A stretch of DNA of 64,000 nt from Rhizobium croatiense (GTDB lineage: Bacteria > Pseudomonadota > Alphaproteobacteria > Rhizobiales > Rhizobiaceae), in NCBI RefSeq assembly GCF_019793465.1, contig NZ_JAILYJ010000002.1:518814-582813 (forward strand), in the 5' to 3' direction. A program made the translations under genes and the position numbers. Under the pieces are notes generated by a model that was given only the letters and a program-made list of their open reading frames with translations, did not search any database and was not told where the DNA came from. This document shows positions 40,990 through 48,934 of the stretch, piece after piece (the first letter of the stretch is position 1; each line of letters opens with the position of its first letter).

Positions 40990-41610
40990 TCAACCTCGAT
41001 CGTAAGCGAGCGCGCGCTGAACGGCGGGGCGCTGCAGCATGCGGGCGTGGTGATCGCTGACCTTTGCGAAGCGGGCGGGATCGACGCCGTCGGTCGGCAG
41101 CCAGTCGGTTATGACGAAGAGATAGGGGTCAGCGAGCGAATAGGTCTCGCCCATCACCCAGGGGCCTTTGAACATCGTCTCTTCGATCAGGGTGAAACAA
41201 TCGGCCATATTCTGCGGCACCTTCGCCTTCATCGCCTCGATCGCTGAGGGATCGTCGGACCAGCGGGAGCCACGCCGGCGATGGGCATGGTTCACATGCA
41301 CGGTCGAGCAGAGATAGCTGTTGAAGGACTGCAGCCGCGCCATCTCGAAAACATCGCCGAGCGGCGCCAGTTTGGCGGCCGGCGCGCTTTCAGCGATAAA
41401 GCCGAGAATCGCCGGCGTTTCGGTCAGCACACCGCGGTCGGTGATCAGCGCCGGCACGCGTCCTTTGGGGTTGATCTTCAGATAATCCGGCGAACGCTGC
41501 TCGCTATTGGCGAAGCTGAGCTTCTTCGTTTCGAAGGCCAAGCCGGATTCTTCCAGGGCGATCAGGCTTGCGAGCGCGCAGGTTCCCGAAGCGTAATACA
41601 ATGTCAGCAT
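40990..41610 (-). CDS. glutathione S-transferase family protein
   Basis: 206 residues: N-terminal thioredoxin-like half (LTLYYASGTCALASLIALEE, INPKGRVPALITDRGVLTETPAIL) and helical C-terminal half. The first segment holds Tyr/Ser/Cys near residues 5-12, as in beta-class GSTs (Tyr5, Cys11). ATG 41610 is preceded by AAAGGGAGA. It is not related closely to the GST at 34375. It is convergent with vapC. Confidence 0.88.
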   Translation of the reverse strand: MLTLYYASGTCALASLIALEESGLAFETKKLSFANSEQRSPDYLKINPKGRVPALITDRGVLTETPAILGFIAESAPAAKLAPLGDVFEMARLQSFNSYLCSTVHVNHAHRRRGSRWSDDPSAIEAMKAKVPQNMADCFTLIEETMFKGPWVMGETYSLADPYLFVITDWLPTDGVDPARFAKVSDHHARMLQRPAVQRALAYDRG

Positions 41611-41705
41611 GGTTCTCGTCTCCCTTTCGGGACGATGTATAGCGCAGGGGTGAGTGCGCCGGAACCGGGGAGATGGCGGTTATTGGCATGGCGGACCTAC
41701 CGTGC

Positions 41706-41907
41706 GGCCCCCTCATCCGACCCTTCGGGCCACCTTCTCCCCGCGGGGGAGAAGGGGTATCCGGCAACGCCCCACTCCTCTCAAAGCGCCCATCGTGGAA
41801 ACCGGTAAAGCGGCTTGCTCCCTCTTCTCCCCGGCGGGGGTCCGAAGGACGGGTTGAGACCCGTGGCTCAACCCCGGTCGGTGGCCCGAAGGGTCGGTTG
41901 AGGGGGT
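41706..41907. repeat. Palindromic element, family B copy 2
   Basis: Begins GGCCCCCTCATCCGACCC and ends with the imperfect complement GGGTCGGTTGAGGGGG. Interior hairpins share CCTTCTCCCC/GGGGAGAAGG with the copy at 11832-11986. It takes most of the 354-base gap between the GST and DUF4406 genes; nothing else is seen in that gap. Confidence 0.8.
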
Positions 41908-41964
41908 GAGCGGCAGCGCCGCGAATGCGCTGAGGGTCAAGCGAAGGGCATTAAGGCCTCCGCC

Positions 41965-42321
41965 TCAGCCGCAGCCCGGCACATCCTCCAGCCGGTGCCA
42001 GACCGGGATGCCGCGTTCCCTGGCGATGCGCACGTCGTTGTCGGCGCCCTTGGAATCGCCAGGCAGACGCAGCACACCCTCGCAGAGCTGCAGCAGCCGG
42101 CCGGCGACCGGGTGGAAGATTTCCTCGTAAAGCGCGTCGCCGACCGATCTTCCGCCGGCGGCGTGCCAGATCGGCAAGGCCACCCATTCGCCGATCATCG
42201 GCACGTGGCCGCCGGCAAACAGCTTATGCGAGGGCTCCTCGAGCCGCTTCAGGTTGGCGGCCATCTTTTCCGGGTCGTCGCCCGTTCCCGACCGGTAAGG
42301 CCCGGCAATCAAAATCAGCAT
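41965..42321 (-). CDS. DUF4406 (nucleoside deoxyribosyltransferase-like) protein
   Basis: 118 residues, with MLILIAGPYRSGTGDDPEKMAANLKRLEE at the start, the pattern of DUF4406. Related folds bind nucleosides or nucleotides; the function here is unknown. A Glu-Trp-Val (GEWVALPIW) and CEGVLRLPGDSKGADNDVRIARERGI follow. The gene is divergent from a DeoR-family regulator and likely its target. Confidence 0.8.
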   Translation of the reverse strand: MLILIAGPYRSGTGDDPEKMAANLKRLEEPSHKLFAGGHVPMIGEWVALPIWHAAGGRSVGDALYEEIFHPVAGRLLQLCEGVLRLPGDSKGADNDVRIARERGIPVWHRLEDVPGCG

Positions 42322-42362
42322 CTTTCACTCCATCGCTGAGCACTCCCGGCCTCATGCACGGG

Positions 42363-42384
42363 ATATCGTGAAAATGCACGATAT
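42363..42384. promoter_or_regulatory. Operator palindrome between the DUF4406 and DeoR genes
   Basis: Perfect 8-base arms ATATCGTG and CACGATAT with spacer AAAATG. Two further half-sites TTCGTGCAATTT and ATTTCGTGCAG follow at about 42403-42442. Multiple spaced copies are typical of DeoR repressors. Confidence 0.65.
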
Positions 42385-42449
42385 TTCTTGAATGTCGAGT
42401 CATTTCGTGCAATTTTACGCCATGTCATTCAATTTCGTGCAGAGGACCC

Positions 42450-43205
42450 ATGCTGACATCACAACGTAAAACCCTCATTCTCGACATTCTGCGCCGTGAC
42501 GGCCAAGTGATCGCCAAGCGCGTCGCCGAGGATTTTTCGCTTTCGGAGGACACGATCCGACGCGATTTGAGGGAAATGGCGGCGGAGGGGCTGTTGAAAC
42601 GGGTGCATGGCGGGGCGATGCCGCTTTCACCCGACCTGCCTGATTTCACCGCGCGGCGCAGCGTCTCGTCCGAGATCAAGGCGCGGCTCGGGGCGGCGGC
42701 GGCGGCGATGGTCAGGCCGGGGCAGATGATCTTTCTCGACGGCGGCACGACGACCGCGGAGATCGCCCGGCATCTACCGCGCGACATGCCGCTGACGGTT
42801 GCGACCCACAGCCCGACGATCGCCGCCGAGCTGGAGCACCATCCGACGGCCGAGGTGATCCTTGCCGGCGGCCGGCTCTACAAACATTCGATGGTGGCGA
42901 CGGGTGCCGCGGCGATGGCGGCGATCTCGCAGCTGCGCCCCGACCTGTTCTTCCTCGGCGTCACCGCCGCCCATCCCGTGCACGGGCTATCCACCGGCGA
43001 TTTCGAGGAAGCGGCGATCAAACGCCATATCGCCCGCTGCTCGGCCGAAACCCATGTGCTGCTGACGCAGGAGAAGTTCGACCTCGTCTCGCCCTGCCCG
43101 GTGCTTGCAATTTCCGAGGTGGCGGGGCTGATCGTGCCCATGGAGATGACGGCGGAAAAGCTGAAACCCTATCGCGATCTCAACGGCGCAATCGCCGCAG
43201 CATGA
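42450..43205 (+). CDS. DeoR/GlpR-family transcriptional regulator
   Basis: 251 residues. HTH at about 5-55 (RKTLILDILRRDGQVIAKRVAEDFSLSEDTIRRDLREMA) followed by KRVHGGA, the DeoR signature, and a sugar-phosphate sensor domain (about 75-235, IFLDGGTTTAEIARHL). It likely represses its own promoter and the divergent DUF4406 gene, responding to a phosphorylated sugar. The ligand is unknown. Confidence 0.92.
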   Translation: MLTSQRKTLILDILRRDGQVIAKRVAEDFSLSEDTIRRDLREMAAEGLLKRVHGGAMPLSPDLPDFTARRSVSSEIKARLGAAAAAMVRPGQMIFLDGGTTTAEIARHLPRDMPLTVATHSPTIAAELEHHPTAEVILAGGRLYKHSMVATGAAAMAAISQLRPDLFFLGVTAAHPVHGLSTGDFEEAAIKRHIARCSAETHVLLTQEKFDLVSPCPVLAISEVAGLIVPMEMTAEKLKPYRDLNGAIAAA

Positions 43206-43456
43206 GAGTGCTGCGGGAGGGCTGCGGCGCGGCAGCATGCGGCAAAAGGCTTACAGCAAGCGCCGCGATGAAGGCCGCCAGCACGGCATAGGCCGGCACC
43301 ATGCTGCCGGTTCATTGGGCGGAACGTTGCCGTACGCTTCCATAGGACGCGGCAAGCCATTTCCAAAAAAGTTGATTTGACAGACGCCATGATCGCGCCG
43401 AGGTTGCTTTAGCAATCCATAATATTAATTATAACAAGTTGGCTAGGGAGGAAACA

Positions 43457-43879
43457 ATGGAAGCCATCAATCGTAGAACCACGCTCGCACTCGGTCTTAC
43501 AACGGCCGCAACGCCACTGATCGCTTGGGCGACGCCAGCAGCCGCCCAGACTTACGGCCCGGATGAGGGTAAGGAGATCGGACCCGGTGTCAGAGTCGTC
43601 GCGCTCGGTGAGCGGGCTTCGGTCATACCAGCTTACAAAATGGTCAAGCTGCGGGATGTTGTTATCCAACCCGGTGCGAAGACGCCGGACAATATGATGA
43701 TGAACGACATGCTCTGCCACATGACTGAGGGAGAACTTTCGGTCGTTCAGAACGAAAAGAAGTTCACGGTCAAGAAGGGCGATGTTTGGACCTGCGCCAA
43801 ATCCGATACGACAGAGGGCACTCAGAACACGAGCAGTTCGGTCGCGATCATGCGGGTCATCGATTTGATGACCTCATAA
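43457..43879 (+). CDS. exported cupin-domain protein
   Basis: 140 residues. A twin-arginine-like signal (NRRTTLALGLTTAATPLIAWATPAAA) precedes a small cupin-like beta barrel (VVIQPGAKTPDNMMMNDMLCHMTEGELSVVQNEKKFTVKKGDVWTCAKS). The cupin metal-binding His set is incomplete, so it may bind a ligand rather than act as an enzyme. A strong AGGGAGGAAACA ribosome site fixes the start. The 60 bases upstream are very AT-rich and probably hold its promoter. Confidence 0.85.
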   Translation: MEAINRRTTLALGLTTAATPLIAWATPAAAQTYGPDEGKEIGPGVRVVALGERASVIPAYKMVKLRDVVIQPGAKTPDNMMMNDMLCHMTEGELSVVQNEKKFTVKKGDVWTCAKSDTTEGTQNTSSSVAIMRVIDLMTS

Positions 43880-44320
43880 GGAAGCGACGCGCGGAAGTGC
43901 GGAAACGGCGGCTCTAAGAGGGAGCCGGAGACGTCGTTGCCGCCGTGTGGGCGATCTATATGCAGGAATGTCCACTGTTGGCACCACCTGCGCGTTCGGA
44001 TCGGTGAGAAGTACGTCCGGACTTTCGAAGCGTTTCTGTAGAGGGGCAGCTTCGGGCCGAATGCTCCCCCTTTGCGCTGGTGGCCTTTGCTCCCTAACTC
44101 CGAAAACATCTGTGGACCAATCGACCATCGCTGCGGCCTGACGCGACATACCTTGGCGAATCTGACCTGCTTCGAAGCTGTTGAGCCCTGCACCATCTCC
44201 GGCATCTGGACCGCTTTTCCCCTCAATTTGGGAATGGAACTCCGCTCCCCTCGACATACTATTGGAAGTGTTTACCTGTGCGAACGGGATAAGCCATTAA
44301 TTTATATATTTGGTTCGAAC
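43880..44320. other. 441-base stretch without a convincing gene
   Basis: A frame on each strand is open here (for example minus 43822-44226), but neither has a good start, a ribosome site or a recognisable protein pattern, and one overlaps the cupin gene. The codon pattern is not typical of neighbours. It may be a decayed gene. The final 80 bases before the asparaginase stop are AT-rich. Confidence 0.5.
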
Positions 44321-45328
44321 TCATCCGGCCAGGGCGGAGGTGACCCTGATATCGCCGACATGGATGCCGTTCCAATTGCGCATCGGCTTTGCGGCATAGG
44401 ACATTAGGCCCGCATGCACCTCGCCCTCCGTCTCGAAGAAACGGGCGAGTGTCGCCGCCACCATGGCTTCGGCGGCGCGGGTCGTGCCATCCTCGCATTT
44501 CAGCGCGATGGCGATGCCCTTTTCCGGGATCGCCGCGCAGAAGACGCCCTCGGCGCCGGTCTTGACGAAGATGCGGCCGGGCGCGATCTGCATCAGCGCG
44601 GTGCAGGCGCGGCCGGAGCCGGCGACATAGAAGGGCTCGGCCATGCAGGCCTCGATCAGGCGGCGGGATGCCTTGGCGCGCAAAGGCTCCAGGCCGTTGC
44701 CGGTCGCCATTTTGGCAAAACCGTGGGCCAGGCTGCGCAGCGGCACGGCATAGGTCGGAATCGAGCAGCCGTCGGTGCCGCAGCTTTCGGCGCCGAGCAC
44801 GGCGCCGGTCAGGCTTTCCATCGTCGCGCGGATCTCGACCTGCAGCGGGTGCTCATAGCCGACATAGGCTTTCGGATCGATATCCCGGTGGCAGCAGGCG
44901 CAGATGAAGCCGGCATGTTTTCCCGAGCAATTGTTGTGCAGCGCGGTCGGCGCCCCCAGCGTGCGGACCTGGTGGATCAGGACCTTCTGGTTCATCGACC
45001 AATGGGCGCCGCATTCCAGCGCTTCGGCATTCCGGCCGGCGCGTGCCAGCATCGAAGCGGCAAGCGCCACATGCTCGTCCTCGCCATTGTGCGAGGCGCA
45101 GGCGAGCGCAAGTTCCCTGTCGCCAAAACCATAGGCGTCGGCCGCACCGCTTTCGACGAGCGGCAGCGCCTGCATCGCCTTGCAGGCCGAACGCGGGAAG
45201 ACGGCGGCTTCGATATCGCCGAGCGAGAAGACGAGGCTGCCATCGCCATCGACGACCGCCACCACGCCGCGATGACGGCTTTCGACGAGCAGGCCACGGG
45301 TGACTTCGACGACGACGGGATTGGTCAT
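44321..45328 (-). CDS. class 3 (Rhizobium etli-type) L-asparaginase
   Basis: 335 residues of the Asparaginase_II family (PF06089) typified by R. etli enzymes. Expected active-site residues are present: Ser47 and Lys50 in FPRSACK, Ser79 in ASHNGE, and the metal-site residues Cys134/Lys137 (NNCSGKH) and Cys188 (CGTDGC). Each is shifted by one from the published ReAV numbering. It hydrolyses asparagine to aspartate and ammonia in the cytoplasm. ATG 45328 follows AGGATGAGAGCCC. No asparagine permease gene is adjacent. Confidence 0.92.
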   Translation of the reverse strand: MTNPVVVEVTRGLLVESRHRGVVAVVDGDGSLVFSLGDIEAAVFPRSACKAMQALPLVESGAADAYGFGDRELALACASHNGEDEHVALAASMLARAGRNAEALECGAHWSMNQKVLIHQVRTLGAPTALHNNCSGKHAGFICACCHRDIDPKAYVGYEHPLQVEIRATMESLTGAVLGAESCGTDGCSIPTYAVPLRSLAHGFAKMATGNGLEPLRAKASRRLIEACMAEPFYVAGSGRACTALMQIAPGRIFVKTGAEGVFCAAIPEKGIAIALKCEDGTTRAAEAMVAATLARFFETEGEVHAGLMSYAAKPMRNWNGIHVGDIRVTSALAG

Positions 45329-45469
45329 GGGCTCTCATCCTGGTGCTGGCGGGATGCGGCAGGCATAACGCGTCAGGGCGCGAAAGCCAACGGGTTTAGG
45401 GCTGCCGGATTTTGGAGTCTGTCCGGGAGAGCACCCGGGGACATGTTTGCCGGAGACATCCCCACAAAT

Positions 45470-45545
45470 TCCGTCATCCCAGGGATCCATGGTCGTGGCT
45501 GCCAGAGGCGGCATGGATCCTCGGGTCAAGCCCGAGGAGGATGGA
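45470..45545. repeat. Palindromic element, family D copy 2
   Basis: Contains CCTCGGG/CCCGAGG with loop TCAAG (45519-45537) and the flanking GGATCCATG...CATGGATCC dyad. It lies in the 357-base gap between the asparaginase and the small membrane protein gene. The rest of that gap shows no gene. Confidence 0.8.
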
Positions 45546-45685
45546 GGATGGGGTGGCTTTTGGAGCAAGCACAGCAACGGGCGGCGGAATGGGATTATTG
45601 TGTCCCTGCCGTGCCAAGGTTGGCGTTGAAATCGGACGCGTAGCAACGCTATCCTGCAACCAAAATCACATGCGAAGGAAGCGTT

Positions 45686-45925
45686 TTGCAAACAGGTCTA
45701 TCCATTTCAGAGTCGATATTGTGGGTCTTTTTCACGCTCGTCTCTCTCGGTCTGGCGTGCTGGTTGGCGCGCCGGCCCAAAAGGACAAGCGTTGGAATCA
45801 TGCTCGGAGCGCTTCTGGGGCTGGCCTTGATGTCGATTGCGTCGGTTCTGACCGGTTTCCTCGGAAGCGTTCTTCCCTTGGGGCAAATCGATTTCTGGCT
45901 CTCCAGTTTGACGGCGCAGATCTGA
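45686..45925 (+). CDS. small two-segment membrane protein
   Basis: 79 residues with a TTG start; GAAGGAA lies 5 bases before it. Two hydrophobic segments ([18 protein letters not shown] and [17 protein letters not shown]) linked by an Arg-Arg-Pro-Lys-Arg loop, then a hydrophobic tail. No family recognised. It might be a chance frame, but the paired membrane segments with a positive loop are not random-looking. Confidence 0.5.
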   Translation: MQTGLSISESILWVFFTLVSLGLACWLARRPKRTSVGIMLGALLGLALMSIASVLTGFLGSVLPLGQIDFWLSSLTAQI

Positions 45926-45951
45926 CGCAACAATCATCACAGGATTTGACT

Positions 45952-45975
45952 GAAACGATCGAAAACTATCGTTTC
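45952..45975. promoter_or_regulatory. Operator palindrome upstream of the MFS remnant
   Basis: Perfect 8-base arms GAAACGAT and ATCGTTTC with an 8-base spacer, next to a TTGACT (45946-45951) that could be a -35 box. It lies 50 bases upstream of the MFS remnant. The regulator is unknown. Confidence 0.5.
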
Positions 45976-46024
45976 TCTGATGCATCCGAAGCGGCTAAAG
46001 ATGGTGCATCAGGAACCGCACCCA

Positions 46025-46447
46025 ATGTCCACTCTTTCCTTGATTCTGCGCGACAACAGGATCCGCATTCCCACCGTGACGCTCGTCGCGCTCGCCTTCA
46101 CCTATGCCTCGACCGTGCCTTACCAGTCGATCATCGGCATCAATGAACTGGGCTTGACCAACGGCACCTATTCGGCGCTGGTGTTCTTCTCGGCGATCGT
46201 CAACGTCACGACCAGCCTGACGCTCGGCATCTGGTCGGACCGGCTGAAGGAACGGCGGCCGCTGGTGCTGGCACTTTCGGTCGCCGGCATGCTCGGTTTC
46301 GGATCGATCGCGATCATTTTCGCCTTCGGCACATCGGTCACCGATTATTCCGGCACCGCCTTCGTCGGCGCTGCCGCGGGCTTGGCATCGATCGGCGCCT
46401 TGCTTTATCTCGAAAGCAGCAGGCGGCAGGTGCGGCAGCCGGCTTGA
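46025..46447 (+). pseudogene. sugar-efflux-type MFS transporter with an internal deletion
   Basis: 140 residues remain of a protein that should be near 390. The first about 100 are the start of a SetA-like efflux protein (RIPTVTLVALAFTYASTVPYQSIIGINELGL, then the loop SDRLKERRP between segments 2 and 3). After IIFAFGTS the text jumps to YSGTAFVGAAAGLASIGALLYLE, the last membrane segment and tail. The joint is in frame. A four-segment product could be made but is very unlikely to transport. Confidence 0.75.
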
Positions 46448-46557
46448 AACACCAATTGCTTGCGAGCGATGGGATCCACGCTGCGACGTCAGAGAAACGT
46501 CGCGCGCCACCCGCGGTGCCGTCGGCGGTCGTCTGGCCGGAGCGGCACCCCGCATTC

Positions 46558-46648
46558 CGTCATCCTCGGCCTTTGAGCCGAGGATCCATGCCGCGCTACG
46601 AGCGCGAGGCCGCATGGGTCCTCGGGTCAAGCCCGAGGACGACGGAGG
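46558..46648. repeat. Palindromic element, family D copy 3
   Basis: Two hairpins: CCTCGGC/GCCGAGG with loop CTTTGA (46564-46583) and CCTCGGG/CCCGAGG with loop TCAAG (46620-46638). Same family as 14797-14897 and 45470-45545. It lies between the MFS remnant and the convergent regulator gene. Confidence 0.85.
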
Positions 46649-46734
46649 AGAGGTGGTGCCTGTCAGGAAAGACACATTCGCGGCAGGAGCGCGGCGACAC
46701 ACGCAGGAAACGCAGCCCCTACAACGGCTCCGTC

Positions 46735-47358
46735 TCAACGCAGCGTGATGCGGTAGGCGCAGCGGCGGGCGCCGGCGAGGATGTGTTCGCTGCGCTCGAC
46801 CTCGGCGCCGAGGGCGGCGCGGAAGGTTTCCAGTTCGGAGCGGCAGAAGCCGGCGCAGGCGGTGGCCGCCGCGCAGATCGGGCAGTGGTTTTCGACCAGC
46901 ATGAACGAGCCGTCGGCCTCCCGCCAGCTGTCGGCCATATAGCCCTCGCGGGTGCGGATGGCGGCAAGGCCCTCGACGCGGGCGGCGAGGTCGCCGGCAG
47001 TCTCCAGTTCCTTGCGATAGCGCTTCAGCGTCTCGGCCTCGCGGGCGGAGATGACGGTGTCGAGCGCTGCGGCTCCAAGCTGTTCGGTGAGCGTGGCGAG
47101 CAGGTTTGCCGTCAGTTCGGCATGGCCGTCGGGAAAGCGGCGGTTGCCGGCCGCGGTCAGATGCCAGAGCTGACGCGGGCGTCCCCGGCCGGCGGCGGCG
47201 ACGGTCACCGGCTCCACCAACCCCTCCTCCGCCATCCTCGCCAGCTGCTGGCGGGCGGCCTCGCCCGAGATGCCGAGCGCATCGCCGATTGCGGCGGCAA
47301 GCTGCGGACCCTCGGTCTTTATCAGGATCAGAATCCGGTTGGCTGGGGATTGGCGCAT
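46735..47358 (-). CDS. winged-helix regulator with SufR-like cysteine motif
   Basis: 207 residues. The N-terminal HTH (LAAAIGDALGISGEAARQQLARMAEEGLV then GRGRPRQLWHLT) is followed by a C-terminal region with ENHCPICAAATACAGFC and ELETFRAALGAEVERSEHIL, ending RRCAYRI. The Cys set and spacing match SufR-type regulators that hold an iron-sulfur cluster. It faces away from an MFS exporter gene, with a long palindrome between. Iron-sulfur or redox sensing is likely, but the target being the exporter is inference. Confidence 0.82.
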   Translation of the reverse strand: MRQSPANRILILIKTEGPQLAAAIGDALGISGEAARQQLARMAEEGLVEPVTVAAAGRGRPRQLWHLTAAGNRRFPDGHAELTANLLATLTEQLGAAALDTVISAREAETLKRYRKELETAGDLAARVEGLAAIRTREGYMADSWREADGSFMLVENHCPICAAATACAGFCRSELETFRAALGAEVERSEHILAGARRCAYRITLR

Positions 47359-47397
47359 ATTTCCAAGTCAAGTCTTGTTTTAATCCGGACGGCGTGC

Positions 47398-47425
47398 AAT
47401 TTTCCAATTTATAACTTGGAAAATT
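47398..47425. promoter_or_regulatory. Operator palindrome between the SufR-like regulator and the MFS exporter
   Basis: Perfect 10-base arms AATTTTCCAA and TTGGAAAATT with spacer TTTATAAC. A further half-site TTTCCAAGTC lies at 47360-47369. It is in the 101-base divergent gap, 35 bases from the exporter start. Confidence 0.75.
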
Positions 47426-47459
47426 ATTTCCCGCCAGCAAAAACGTCGAGGATCGCCCC

Positions 47460-48887
47460 ATGTCCGAAATCGACCAGACCATCGCCCTTCCGAACGCCAG
47501 CTCCGTCGTCCGCCTGTTCCTTCCCGAGCACCTGGCCGCAACGCTGATGCTAGCCGGCGGCGTCACGCTTTATGCGGTCGAGAGCTACATCACCGCCACC
47601 ATTGCCCCCTCGATCGTGCGCGACATCGGCGGCCTTGCCCTGTTTTCCTGGGTGACAAGCCTGTTCGTCGCCGCCGCCGTGCTCGGCTCGATCTTCGTCG
47701 CCATGCGGCCGCGGGGGATTACGCTGCGCGGCGTCTATGTGATCGCCGCCCTTGTCTTCGGCGCGGGCAGCCTGGTCGCCGCAATCGCTCCGTCAATGCC
47801 GGTGGTGCTGATCGGCCGGGCGCTGCAGGGGCTCGGCACCGGGGCGCTTGCGGCCCTCGGTTACGCCTTCATCCGCTTCGTCTATCCCGAACCGCTGTGG
47901 CCGAAGGCAACGACGCTTTACGCGGCGATCTGGGGGATCTCGACCGTCATCGGCCCGACGCTCGGCGGCTTCTTTTCCGCCGGCAGCAGCTGGCGCTACG
48001 CCTTCATCGTGCTCGTGCCGCTCGGCCTCGTCATGGCGGCGCTGGCGCCGCGGCTCTTGCCGGAGGTCGAGGACGACCGCGAGCAGATCAAGACGCCGGT
48101 TGCCCAGATCGGGCTGCTTCTTGCCGCCGTGCTGATGATCAGCGCCGCCGGTGCGATCGAGGCGACAGCCATGAAAGCCGCCCTCATCGCCGCCTCGGTC
48201 ACCGCGGTAACGGCCATGCTGCTCATCGAGACCCGAAGCCGCAACCGGCTGCTGCCGTCCGGTGCCGTCAGCCTATCCAGGCCGATTTGCCGCGTCTACC
48301 TGGTAATGCTCGCCTTGACCGTCGTGCTCGTCAGCGACGTCTTCATTCCCTATTTCCTGCAGAGCCTGCATGGGGTGACACCGCTGATGTCGGGCTATCT
48401 CGTGGCGCTGGTGGCACTCGGCTGGACCTTCGCCGCCTTCCTCAGCAGCTCCCTGACCGGCAGGCAGGCCCATGCGGGAATCGTTGCCGGCGCGCTGATC
48501 GAGACGGCGGCGACCGCTGCGCTGGCTCTCTTTCTGGCCAGGGACAATCCGCAGGGGCATTTGCCGCTGATCGTGCCGGCGGCGGTCTCCATCTTCATGA
48601 TGGGCTTCGGCATCGGCCTCGGCTGGGCGCATCTCGTCGCCATGGTGCTGAAACTCGTTGCCAGCAACGAACAGGACAAGGCCTCGTCGGCGATCCCGAC
48701 GATGAGCTCGCTCGGCGGCGCTTTCGGCGCGGCCTTCGCCGGCGTCATCGCCAATGGCGCCGGCCTCGTCGAACCGGGCGGCATATCGGGCACGCTGTCG
48801 GCGGCGCACTGGCTCTATGTCGCCATGGCAGTGCCCGGCATCGTCGCGATCGCCGCTGCGATGACGCTGAGGGACAACCGGAATTGA
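47460..48887 (+). CDS. MFS transporter, drug exporter type
   Basis: 475 residues with about 13-14 hydrophobic segments. Motif C of the exporters shows as GISTVIGPTLGGFFS (about 159-173), and GRALQGLGTGAL is the usual segment 4 pattern. Inner-membrane efflux driven by protons; substrate unknown. The N-terminus contains ALPNASSVVRLFLPEHLAATLML. Likely under the divergent SufR-like regulator. Confidence 0.87.
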   Translation: MSEIDQTIALPNASSVVRLFLPEHLAATLMLAGGVTLYAVESYITATIAPSIVRDIGGLALFSWVTSLFVAAAVLGSIFVAMRPRGITLRGVYVIAALVFGAGSLVAAIAPSMPVVLIGRALQGLGTGALAALGYAFIRFVYPEPLWPKATTLYAAIWGISTVIGPTLGGFFSAGSSWRYAFIVLVPLGLVMAALAPRLLPEVEDDREQIKTPVAQIGLLLAAVLMISAAGAIEATAMKAALIAASVTAVTAMLLIETRSRNRLLPSGAVSLSRPICRVYLVMLALTVVLVSDVFIPYFLQSLHGVTPLMSGYLVALVALGWTFAAFLSSSLTGRQAHAGIVAGALIETAATAALALFLARDNPQGHLPLIVPAAVSIFMMGFGIGLGWAHLVAMVLKLVASNEQDKASSAIPTMSSLGGAFGAAFAGVIANGAGLVEPGGISGTLSAAHWLYVAMAVPGIVAIAAAMTLRDNRN

Positions 48888-48889
48888 AA

Positions 48890-48914
48890 AGGCGCCTCAG
48901 GGTTCGAGGCGCCT
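48890..48914. terminator. Stem-loop between convergent MFS and methyltransferase genes
   Basis: AGGCGCCTC/GAGGCGCCT with loop AGGGTTC, perfect 9-base stem, starting 2 bases after the MFS stop. On the minus strand it is followed by TTTTC, so it may end the methyltransferase transcript; bidirectional use is likely. Confidence 0.7.
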
Positions 48915-48934
48915 CTGTACGAAGGTTAAAGCTT

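Noticed and set aside
43822..44226. Minus-strand frame in the gap after the cupin gene
   Set aside because: Overlaps the cupin gene, no ribosome site, no known pattern.
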